Shown in pieces: positions 26,872 through 34,261 of a stretch of 64,000 bases of DNA. Source of the stretch: Bacillota bacterium (lineage in GTDB: Bacteria > Bacillota > UBA4882 > UBA8346). A program made the translations under genes and the position numbers. Location: positions 19,523-83,522 of the forward strand of contig JAKOTQ010000089.1 in NCBI GenBank assembly GCA_029776205.1, in the 5' to 3' direction. The first letter of the stretch is position 1; each line of letters begins with the position of its first letter. Below the pieces are notes generated by a model. That model made no database searches and was not told the origin of the DNA. It was given only the letters and a program-made list of their open reading frames with translations.

Positions 26872-26914
26872 AAAAACCCTTTTTTGAGAATGGAGAACAC
26901 TCTCAAAAAAGGGT
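26872..26914 (-). terminator. Intrinsic terminator in the hydG leader (attenuator candidate)
   Basis: Perfect 14-base arms ACCCTTTTTTGAGA and TCTCAAAAAAGGGT around an 11-base loop, followed on the minus strand by TTTTTATATT. It sits between the promoter and the hydG ribosome site, 12 bases before the GGAGG. GAAAAAG at 26926-26932 could pair with the first arm and prevent the stem from forming. Confidence 0.7.
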
Positions 26915-27058
26915 CTGAAAAGACACTTTTTCGCCTCTAATGCCCATGCTCTCCAGCCTCAGACTGCTCTTCAGCTTCAGAACAACTTCAAACTATGTAT
27001 GATGGAAGGTTCATCATCCATGACCTTTCCAGTCACAGATCACAAACCTTTATTTCTA

Positions 27059-27094
27059 TTTTATACCACATTGTGATAAAAAGTACAATGTCAA
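27059..27094 (-). promoter_or_regulatory. hydG promoter with Rex-like operator
   Basis: The minus strand has TTGTAC (27083-27088) and TATAAA (27059-27064), 18 bases apart, giving a leader of about 200 bases. Perfect arms ACATTGT and ACAATGT lie at 27068-27091 around a 10-base centre. The core TTGTGA-N6-GTACAA matches 10 of 12 fixed positions of the Rex consensus TTGTGA-N6-TCACAA. Rex senses NADH/NAD+ and commonly controls fermentation and hydrogenase genes. Confidence 0.6.
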
Positions 27095-27235
27095 AATGTT
27101 AAACTTTACCATTTTGCTAAGCTGAGTTTTTTCACAATACGGCATGCCATTCACTTTTCACTCATAAGATCAACTGTAGCCTTTAATCCAAGATTTTAGC
27201 AGGATTACCCAAGGAAGATGAGGGGGGCATTATTC

Positions 27236-27360
27236 GCTAACTGCCCATGAAGTTAGCATCACCAACTCACAGATTTTGTGCTAAGGTTAGTCCAAAAGGA
27301 TTTTTTGCAATTTCAAACTTGAAAAACCTCCGATTCATTTTGCCACCGTTTTTCACGGTG
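27236..27360 (+). promoter_or_regulatory. Structured leader region of cstA
   Basis: Two hairpins precede cstA: arms GCTAACT / AGTTAGC (27236-27257) and CACCGT / ACGGTG (27344-27360), the latter 33 bases before the start codon. No terminator run follows either. No riboswitch class is recognised. The wider gap 26855-27393 contains no gene. Confidence 0.35.
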
Positions 27361-27393
27361 TGCAAATTATATTGATAAAAAAGGAGGGGTCTC

Positions 27394-28833
27394 ATGATAA
27401 CGTTTCTACTATCTCTCGCTTTACTGGTGGTAGGTTATTTTACCTATGGAGTTTTTGTCGAAAAAATATTCAAACCGGATGACTTAAAAATCACTCCGGC
27501 CATGGCCGTCACAGACGGTGTCGATTATGTTCCTTTAGGTTGGAAAAAGATCTTTCTGATTCAACTGCTGAATATTGCTGGACTGGGGCCTATTTTCGGT
27601 GCAATAGCCGGTGCTCTCTGGGGCCCGGTAGCTTTTTTATGGATCGTCTTCGGAAGTATTTTCGCCGGTGCAGTCCATGATTATTTTTCCGGCATGCTCT
27701 CAGTCCGGAACAACGGCGCCAGTATCTCGGAGATAGTCGGAAAATACCTGGGCCCGACGATGAAAATAGTGATGATCGCTTTCTCCGTTATTTTATTGAT
27801 TTTAGTAGGGACCGTATTCATGACTGGCCCGGCCAAACTGTTGGCCAGTCTTACCCCGAAATCACTGGATACTAACTTTTGGCTGATTCTCATCCTCATT
27901 TATTACTTTTTAGCGACTATCCTTCCCATCGACAAGATCATCGGCCGGATTTATCCGCTATTCGGAATCATCTTAATGATTATGGCCGTAGGCATCATTG
28001 GCGGAATCTTTGTTAAAGGTTATCACATTCCGGAATTGACCTTATCCAATTTTCACCCCGGCAAGCTACCGCTTTGGCCCTTGATGTTCATCTCCATTGC
28101 TTGTGGTGCGATCAGCGGGTTCCACGCCACGCAATCCCCGATGATGGCCCGATGTATTCAAAATGAAAAATATGGACGGAAGGTCTTTTACGGTGCAATG
28201 ATCGCCGAGGGAATAATCGCCTTGATCTGGGCTGCAGCCAGCCTAGCCTTTTATAACGGAACCAACGGTTTGGCTGAAGCTCTCAAGTCAGGCGGCCCTG
28301 GCGGAGTTGTTCACAATGTCTCCATTTCGCTCCTTGGAAAAGTCGGTGGAATCCTTGCCATCCTTGGTGTAATCGTCTGCCCGATCACCTCAGGTGATAC
28401 TGCATTTCGCAGCGCCAGGCTGACTATCGCCGACTGGATCAATTATAATCAAAAGAAGATTTCCAACCGGCTATCTATTTCCATTCCTTTATTTCTGATT
28501 GGAGCTGTTCTCTCCCAGATCAATTTCGATATTGTCTGGAGATATTTTGCCTGGTCCAATCAGACCTTAGCCATGATCGCCCTTTGGGCAGCAGCGGTCT
28601 ACTTGGTCCAAAACCGCCTATTTCATTGGATCGCCACCCTTCCGGCCACCTTTATGACCGCAGTTTCCGTCACTTATATCTTACAAGCACCGGAAGGTTT
28701 TAAACTTCCCGTATCCATCTCTTATCCCATCGGCATCATTAGCGCGCTGATCATATTCGTTATTTTCCTCAGTTTTGTGATTAAACACAAAAATATGGGG
28801 GCATCAAACCAACAGGCCATAGGTTCAATCTAA
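27394..28833 (+). CDS. cstA: Carbon starvation protein A (CstA-type peptide/pyruvate transporter)
   Basis: 479 residues, ATG 7 bases after GGAGGGG. About 13 membrane helices. The N-terminal CstA domain reads ITPAMAVTDGVDYVP, QLLNIAGLGPIFGAIAGALWGP and GAVHDYFSGMLSVRNNG, and a late segment GVIVCPITSGDTAFRSAR is also typical. This is the short form without the long C-terminal extension of E. coli CstA. Relatives import peptides or pyruvate. It is monocistronic. Confidence 0.93.
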   Translation: MITFLLSLALLVVGYFTYGVFVEKIFKPDDLKITPAMAVTDGVDYVPLGWKKIFLIQLLNIAGLGPIFGAIAGALWGPVAFLWIVFGSIFAGAVHDYFSGMLSVRNNGASISEIVGKYLGPTMKIVMIAFSVILLILVGTVFMTGPAKLLASLTPKSLDTNFWLILILIYYFLATILPIDKIIGRIYPLFGIILMIMAVGIIGGIFVKGYHIPELTLSNFHPGKLPLWPLMFISIACGAISGFHATQSPMMARCIQNEKYGRKVFYGAMIAEGIIALIWAAASLAFYNGTNGLAEALKSGGPGGVVHNVSISLLGKVGGILAILGVIVCPITSGDTAFRSARLTIADWINYNQKKISNRLSISIPLFLIGAVLSQINFDIVWRYFAWSNQTLAMIALWAAAVYLVQNRLFHWIATLPATFMTAVSVTYILQAPEGFKLPVSISYPIGIISALIIFVIFLSFVIKHKNMGASNQQAIGSI

Positions 28834-28872
28834 AAAAAGAGGTGAGCTCATAGCAGCTCACCTCTTTTTTAG
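28833..28872. terminator. Strong bidirectional terminator after cstA
   Basis: Sixteen-base arms (AAAAAAGAGGTGAGCT and its complement) around a 6-base loop give U-runs on both strands, serving cstA and the convergent GNAT gene. Confidence 0.9.
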
Positions 28873-28899
28873 TGATGCAAACCAGATGTCCGATCCCAG

Positions 28900-29331
28900 T
28901 TATTCTTCATCTGTTTTCTTCCAAAACTGCGTCATCCCATGGCCAAAGTGTTCGTTTGGCCTTTTCCAAAACCCAAACTTCTCATAGAACCTTTCCACGT
29001 TTTTGGCTGCCATTAATCCGACCACAGCGTTATGACAAGCATTTCTTTCAATATATTTCATGACATGTTTCATGATTTCATAACCAATGCCCTTTTTTTG
29101 GTATTCCGGCTTGACGATAACATCCTGAATATAAAAGCAGGTAATCCCATCCCCTACGACCCGGGCTACACCGATAATTTTACCGTCTACATAAACACAG
29201 ACCCCGTACAGGGAGTTTTCCAAACCCTTTTGATAACTTTCAATGTCTCTTGAACGCCATCCGACGGATTGTCTTAACTCCAACATTTCTTCAGCGGTCG
29301 GCTTTCGCTCAATGATTTGATAATCCACCAT
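28900..29331 (-). CDS. GNAT-family N-acetyltransferase (intact copy)
   Basis: 143 residues from the ATG at 29331, 8 bases after GAGGAG; an upstream in-frame ATG at 29352 is not supported. Acetyl-CoA-binding motif A reads YIQDVIVKPEYQKKGIGYEIM (Q-x-x-G-x-G) near residues 70-90, followed by HNAVVGLMAAKNVERFYEKFGFW. Substrate unknown. A second, frameshifted copy lies 0.7 kb upstream on the same strand (30007-30478). Confidence 0.88.
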   Translation of the reverse strand: MVDYQIIERKPTAEEMLELRQSVGWRSRDIESYQKGLENSLYGVCVYVDGKIIGVARVVGDGITCFYIQDVIVKPEYQKKGIGYEIMKHVMKYIERNACHNAVVGLMAAKNVERFYEKFGFWKRPNEHFGHGMTQFWKKTDEE

Positions 29332-29702
29332 TATGTTTTCTCCTCTCTGCAATCCCTTATATAATATCGGCCATTAAAATCAATAATAATCATAGTTTCT
29401 TAATTACATTAAATAGCCCAACCCGCACGATGCGGGCTTACACGCCATATATCGTTGTATGTCACCGAGTTCCCGACGCCCTGGCACACTTCGATTTGGA
29501 CTCGGTGATGTGGCGCATCCCATCATGAATAAGTTCCTTGAAACAATTTCATAAATGTAGAACCAACCCAGATTATCTTAGGCATCACTATCCGCACCTA
29601 TTAGCGATACATACCGTGTTATACGAGTTTCAGCTAACTCTCAAACAGAACACCAACCAGGATACCATAAGCCTTATGTATCATTTTGTTTTATGGTATT
29701 AA
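29332..29702. other. Intergenic region with inverted repeats, no gene seen
   Basis: Contains a CCCGCA / TGCGGG hairpin (about 29417-29429) and 8-base arms CACCGAGT / ACTCGGTG around a 30-base loop (about 29463-29508). A related CGCACGATG block recurs near 32430. No credible reading frame was found. Confidence 0.4.
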
Positions 29703-29819
29703 TTAATCTTTTTTGACAATATAAACTTCAATACTTTTATCACCCATAGTAGCTCCAAACCGAAAAGCATCAAAATCCACAAACAAATTCCCACATTTAC
29801 AAGAACCACTATCTTTCAT
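29703..29819 (-). pseudogene. Probable 3'-terminal remnant of a coding sequence (CKCGN motif)
   Basis: A 38-codon frame from an ATG at 29819 encodes GSCKCGNLFVDFDAFRFG, then GDKSIEVYIVKKD and a stop. It reads like real protein, but has no ribosome site, and the frame continues open upstream through VRLNAG into the R2 repeat. It is best read as the tail of a gene cut by the repeat. Family unknown. Confidence 0.4.
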
Positions 29820-29837
29820 ACCCGCATTCAGCCTAAC

Positions 29838-29985
29838 AAAAAACGATCCCCTCACTCGGAATCGTTTAAAAAAACATAGCTGTTCAATTATTATCAGGGT
29901 GTCTCTATTTTAAGTTATTTCCACACCATGACATATTTTCCTGCAAATTCATTCGCCGACACAAGATGCTATTCACCTTACTGAC
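29838..29985. repeat. R2 dispersed repeat, copy 2
   Basis: Starts with an AAAAAACGATC hairpin against GGAATCGTTT, then CTGTTCAATTATTATCAGG, TTATTTCCACACCATGACAT, TTTTCCTGCA and GCCGACA blocks. The same order appears at 33125-33265 and, in part, at 21171-21290 and 30505-30610. This copy lies directly downstream of the frameshifted GNAT gene. Confidence 0.7.
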
Positions 29986-30006
29986 CCCCAGAATATAGCC
30001 GGACGC

Positions 30007-30478
30007 CTATGATCCTGCCATAAAGGAGCTGAGGCTTTTAATAGCAATCTCCTTTTCCTCACTTCTCTTCCAAAACTGCATCATTCCGTGGCCAAAGTGT
30101 TCGTTTGGCCTTTTCCAAAACCCAAATTTCTCGTAGAACCCTTCCCGATTTTTAGCTGACATTAGGCCTACAACAGCATTGTTACATGCATTTCTTTTAA
30201 TATATCTCATGACATATTTCATGATTTCAAAACCAATACCCTTTTTCTGATACTCCGGCCTGACAATGACATCCTGAATGTAAAAGCAGGTACTCCCATC
30301 CCCTACAACCCGGGCTGTACCGATAATATTACCGTCCATCAGGACACAAACTCCATATCGAATTTTTCAAACCTTTTTCGAAAGACTCAGGATCTCCTAT
30401 GCTCCATCCCACAGCCTGTCTCAAATCTAATAATTCTTCCGCTGTGGGTTTTCTTTCGACAAAGTGATAATGATTCAT
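30007..30478 (-). pseudogene. GNAT-family acetyltransferase, frameshifted second copy
   Basis: Start ATG at 30478 (MNHYHFVERKPTAEELLDL). The protein matches the intact copy at 28900-29331 until KNSI near 30345, where the frame shifts (net +1 or -2). The homologous sequence then resumes in another frame at MDGNIIGTARVVGDG and keeps motif A (VRPEYQKKGIGFEIMK) to the end, with an extra tail of about 15 residues. No slippery heptamer was noted at the break, so it is more likely a pseudogene than a programmed frameshift. Confidence 0.8.
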
Positions 30479-30504
30479 TGTGTGAATAATCCTTCTTTGA
30501 CAAA

Positions 30505-30610
30505 TCAATTTCTGTTCAATGGTGATCGGGGTGGTTTTTCCAGAAGTAATCCATACGATCACATCATTCCCTGCAATTTTTCTGCCGACAGGAGGCACTG
30601 TTCTGTTTAA
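30505..30610. repeat. R2 dispersed repeat, partial copy
   Basis: Shares CTGTTCAAT, CCCTGCAATTTTTCTGCCGACAG-like and GCACTGTT blocks with the other R2 copies but lacks the terminator-like hairpin. It lies just upstream of the frameshifted GNAT gene and runs into R1. Confidence 0.55.
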
Positions 30611-30631
30611 ATTAATACTATTATAGATTAA

Positions 30632-31085
30632 TGAACGCCCACTGCCGCTTTTTTACCGCCAAAAAAGCGGTGCAAAAAGGCGTTCGTAATTCGGCTTTTC
30701 CCATCCATGGGGCCTCATCCTTGCAGCCATCCTGCCGGACAGAACCTACGGATTCCGGACCTTCCTTTAATCATCCAAGGTCTCTCATGGGTTCGCCATC
30801 CATAGCCTTTCGACTGTCAATCAAGCTAAGGCTTTCGTAGGCAACCGCTGTTTTTGGGTCGTTCATCGTACTTCCTATAATTTTTTAGAGTTCGATGAAT
30901 CGACAAGCATCCGTGAATAACTGTTTTCTGAAAAGATACATCGCTAGGCTCCATCCTTGGAGCGTTTTAAAAATCACCAGACTTATATCCATGAAAATTT
31001 TTTCAACGCAAATTTACCGACAAAAGAAAACCCGCCAAGGAAGGCGGGATGCGCGGCTTCGATTCCGGATGAATCACAGCCAACT
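30632..31085. repeat. R1 dispersed noncoding repeat, copy A
   Basis: Begins with a strong inverted repeat (arms CCGCTTTTTT and AAAAAAGCGG at 30645-30670, with outer AACGCC / GGCGTT arms). Shared blocks with copy B include GCCATCCATAGCCTTTCGAC, CGCTAGGCTCCATCCTTGGA, ACAAAAGAAAACCCGCCA and TTCCGGATGAATCACAGCC. Short frames inside are not gene-like. The whole gap 30479-31122 has no gene. Confidence 0.7.
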
Positions 31086-31122
31086 GATAAATACTGTTTG
31101 TTAGTAATATTAACAGTACTTA

Positions 31123-32085
31123 TTATACTGAGTAATCAATATGCGCTGAATCCAGGCTCATTTTCAGCTTTTCTATCAGTTTCATGAAAGAATCAGTATC
31201 TCTATAAAGTGCGCTATCATCTCTCGACAAATATCCCTGGGCATCATATGCCGGACGAATCAATTCCCTGTACTTCTTCATTGCATTATTTACTTCATCT
31301 TTATCATTAAAGTCAATATTTGAAAAAATATCCTTAATCTCAGAGATCAATTTAGTATTAGTAGCCGCGCAAATAATTCCTGGTGCATCACCAACAACAG
31401 ATTTGGGAAGCTCTCTTCCTGTAAGTCGGCTTAACTCTTCTTTCATCTTATTTATTGCATCCACTTCGCTCTGACTCAGCCGCTGGCTTTTACCATAATA
31501 TTTCGAAAGCTCACCATAATCATTTGAAACAACACTATCCTCAGATAATAATCGTTCTTGCAGTTCTTCAAGCCCTGCGTTGTATTCCCTCATGGCTTTT
31601 GATATTACCTGCTGTTGTTCATTTGAGAAATTGTCTTTAGCAAAAGAGTTAACAGAGTTTTCTGCAATTGACATTTTTGCATAATCGGAATAGTCCAGCG
31701 TACCGCCATTTGTCAATTCTGCCGCTATAGCTTTCATAAAGTTGCGTGCCTTAAGAAGTTCGTCCTCTGTAAATTTCACTCCAGATATACTATAAGTGCC
31801 ATCCCCATTCTGAATTTTGGGCATGTCTTTTCTAAAAAAAACATCAACCGAGTAGTTCACTGTAGTTCTTTGGGGACCGCCTTCATTCCTTATAGAATCA
31901 ATTTTCAGTGCATCAACTCCGGACAATTGAAGGAGATCACGAACCTCGCCATTCTTTATTGCACTATTCAGTTTATCCTTTATCTCAACCTGATTTTCTC
32001 GTTTACTATATGCCTGTAAAGGATAATCATTTTTTATTAATGTAACAACTTCAGTTGCATTTAAACTAAGTATATCAATTGCCAT
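31123..32085 (-). CDS. Conserved hypothetical protein, 320 residues
   Basis: ATG start after GAGGAGG. The protein is soluble and helical, with no signal peptide. Recognisable stretches are IDILSLNATEVVTLIKNDYP at the start, VKFTEDELLKARNFMKAI, NGGTLDYSDYAKMSIAENSV and a charged EQQQVISKAMREYNAGLEEL coiled-coil-like region. Proteins with this pattern occur in Clostridia, but I do not know a function. It stands alone between repeats in an AT-rich accessory region. Confidence 0.7.
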   Translation of the reverse strand: MAIDILSLNATEVVTLIKNDYPLQAYSKRENQVEIKDKLNSAIKNGEVRDLLQLSGVDALKIDSIRNEGGPQRTTVNYSVDVFFRKDMPKIQNGDGTYSISGVKFTEDELLKARNFMKAIAAELTNGGTLDYSDYAKMSIAENSVNSFAKDNFSNEQQQVISKAMREYNAGLEELQERLLSEDSVVSNDYGELSKYYGKSQRLSQSEVDAINKMKEELSRLTGRELPKSVVGDAPGIICAATNTKLISEIKDIFSNIDFNDKDEVNNAMKKYRELIRPAYDAQGYLSRDDSALYRDTDSFMKLIEKLKMSLDSAHIDYSV

Positions 32086-32468
32086 ATAAACCTCCTCTTC
32101 ACTTACCTAGATTGGAAATCGAATCTGTCTCCAGATTTGCTGGCAAACAAGATTCAAAGAAAAGAAGATGGTAAATTAAGGGTACATTTCTATATATTAT
32201 TTATCGGTAGGTTGTTGTAATTATTTAGTGTTAATTAAACAGAAAAGTTTCGTAGATGCCGTCATTCGAAAAACAATAATGTATAACAGATATTTTTGAC
32301 AGAATTCAGAGATTGATTTTGTAGTGAAGGAAGCTACACCATTATGTTTTAGCGGCCCAGGATATCATCACTCGCATTAAATCTTGATATCACATGAAAA
32401 CTACAGAAAACCAAACCATAACTCCGAGCGCACGATGTGCGGGCTTTGCACTCATATGATAGCCACTT
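32086..32468. other. AT-rich intergenic region, no gene seen
   Basis: No convincing reading frame or RNA. A TTGACA hexamer occurs near 32297 without a clear -10 partner. A short CGCACGATGTGCG hairpin lies at about 32429-32441. Confidence 0.4.
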
Positions 32469-32948
32469 TCAAACAATATCTTTTTTCAGTAATCCTTTCA
32501 AGTCCATTAATAATTGATTATAAACTGGGCTACCTTTTCCTGCTAACATTATACTTCTTGTATCATCATAACTTTCAATATTCTCTACAGCTTTTATTGC
32601 AGAATTAATATCAGCAAAATTACTAAACCATTCATTTACATAACCTAAAATTTGTGGAGTCAAAACTTTAATTAATTTTACCTGTTCTTCAAAGGTATCC
32701 TGTAATTCTATTGACAATTCTCTTTGGTTTAAATTTACTCTTCCTCTAAAAATCGAATCCCATGTTTTAAAATTATTCTTTATTCTTATTCCTCTCGGTT
32801 GATAATTATTGTAATAACACAGAATAACATCAATAAAATCTTCTCGATATCTATACATCAAATAACAGGGATTTACAAAACCAATTTTTACTAGCTCTTC
32901 ACCCAAAGATACCTTGATTGCTTTTTTTGCTTCTTTCCATTTAATCAT
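32469..32948 (-). CDS. DUF4304-like hypothetical protein
   Basis: 159 residues from the ATG at 32948, which follows CTGGAG; the frame is open 24 codons further upstream without a ribosome site. The opening KWKEAKKAIKVSLGEELVKIGFVN, then YRYREDFIDVILCYYNN, resembles DUF4304 proteins, which are small cytoplasmic proteins often found in accessory regions and near toxin-immunity genes. No partner gene is adjacent. Function unknown. Base composition is AT-rich compared with the core genes. Confidence 0.6.
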   Translation of the reverse strand: MIKWKEAKKAIKVSLGEELVKIGFVNPCYLMYRYREDFIDVILCYYNNYQPRGIRIKNNFKTWDSIFRGRVNLNQRELSIELQDTFEEQVKLIKVLTPQILGYVNEWFSNFADINSAIKAVENIESYDDTRSIMLAGKGSPVYNQLLMDLKGLLKKDIV

Positions 32949-33124
32949 ATTTTTCTCCAGATAGAAAAAACTTCTTCGATTATCCAAGCCCGGAAGGTGC
33001 GAATATTGAGCATCTTTCACTTAACATCTTCGCTGTTCCCATACTATATCCTCAAGCGGATCTACAGACCTGCCGGGCGGTGTAGGTACCCGATGACCCG
33101 TTACAGCTCGTTAATATCTCTCAG

Positions 33125-33265
33125 TACTAACAAAAAACTATTCCTCTCCCGGAATCGTTTTATTAAATCAAAGCTGCTCAATTGTTATCAGGATGTTTGA
33201 ATAAATTTCCACACCATCACATGTTTTCCTGCAGATACTTCTGTCGACAGAAGGTGCTGTTTATG
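33125..33265. repeat. R2 dispersed repeat, copy 3
   Basis: AAAAAACTATTCC / GGAATCGTTTT hairpin, GCTGCTCAATTGTTATCAGG, AATTTCCACACCATCACATG and TTTTCCTGCA blocks in the same order as copy 2 (29838-29985). It is followed at once by R1 copy B. Confidence 0.7.
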
Positions 33266-33329
33266 CTCATGTACTAATTATTAATATATACTTTTTTCTT
33301 TAGTTGTTTATTCTGGCCCACAGATTCCG

Positions 33330-33625
33330 GCGGCGGGTTACTTTTGACCGGTCAAAAGTAACCAAAACCCGTCGGAACCTAGGTTCCGAACCTCCTTTTA
33401 TTCATCCGGGGTTCTTGAATGTCTTCGCCATCCATGGCCTTTCGACTGTCAATTTAGCAGGGCGTCTGTTGGCGACCGCAGTTTTTCATCCATGAAAAGA
33501 TGCGTCGCTAGGCTCCATCCTTAGAGCCTTTTAAAAATCACCATGCAGATTTGCCGACAAAAGAAAACCCGCCATGGACGGCGGGATGCGCGACTTTGAT
33601 TCCGGATGAATCACAGCCGTCGGCA
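33330..33625. repeat. R1 dispersed noncoding repeat, copy B
   Basis: Begins with a perfect 28-base palindrome (arms GGTTACTTTTGACC and GGTCAAAAGTAACC, 33336-33363). Then follow GCCATCCATGGCCTTTCGAC, CGCTAGGCTCCATCCTTAGA, ACAAAAGAAAACCCGCCA, a GGCGGGATGCGCGAC block and TTCCGGATGAATCACAGCC, matching copy A at 30739-31085 in order. Copy A has about 70 extra bases in the middle. Confidence 0.7.
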
Positions 33626-33715
33626 TTCATATCCTTTTATATCTGTATATCTTACTAACGAAATTGAATCCATTCTATAAATGAAATTAACTATATCATT
33701 TGAAAGATTATTTTT

Positions 33716-34006
33716 TCTCTTATGACGTTCTAGGATTTTTTACTTGAACAATACTCCATTTCTTTTAAGGGATCATTAAAATCTGCAGTTTTTTATTTGT
33801 TAATATATCAAGGTTGTAATAACGAGTTACTTTAGCGAATTTCGTTAATAAATTAATTATAGTAGTAAAAATTTCATCGTCTCTAGAAAATTGCAATAAT
33901 TCATCATAGCCATCAACTACCAAATTCATCAGATTGCTAATATCATGTCCATAGCCCTTTAAAATGCCGTTGTCTGGAAATTTATTATTAGTTTCCCCTC
34001 TATCGA
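33716..34006 (-). pseudogene. Decayed gene fragment (HEPN-like helical protein)
   Basis: A frame from about 34006 to 33765 encodes NGILKGYGHDISNLMNLVVD, then ELLQFSRDDEIFTTIINLLT and KFAKVTRYYNLDILTNKK. A frameshift near 33780 is followed by ADFNDPLKEMEYCSSKKS in another frame. There is no start codon with a ribosome site. The GHD-x-x-x-L-M pattern recalls HEPN-type proteins, but this is only a resemblance. Confidence 0.45.
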
Positions 34007-34261
34007 CTAATTAAAATCAATTTTTATAAACAAAACGTTCCAAACCAATAGTTATCATAAAAAAAGAATGTTAATTTCCTTTTTCTACAAATTTTGCATT
34101 CCGAAGAGATGTAAGACCATAACAAATACATTATGATGCAATTCCAGCTTCCTTCAAAAGCAATAGTTCCTGTTCTCTTGAAACGGCCATTAAATTGCTC
34201 ATTTTTTATCCCTACCTAAACAAGCAAAGATTCCTTATTCCTTGAACACAAAATACTAATT
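34007..34261. other. AT-rich gap upstream of the decayed fragment
   Basis: Holds only a 23-codon minus-strand frame (MSNLMAVSREQELLLLKEAG and a stop, about 34204-34133), too short and degraded to call. It may belong to the same decayed locus. Confidence 0.3.

Noticed and set aside
30329..30360. Programmed frameshift in the second GNAT copy
   Set aside because: No slippery heptamer was noted at the break and an intact copy is nearby, so ordinary decay is simpler.
30631..31187. Short plus-strand frames within R1 copy A (also 33304-33495 in copy B)
   Set aside because: The two repeat copies do not encode similar proteins, and there is no ribosome site.
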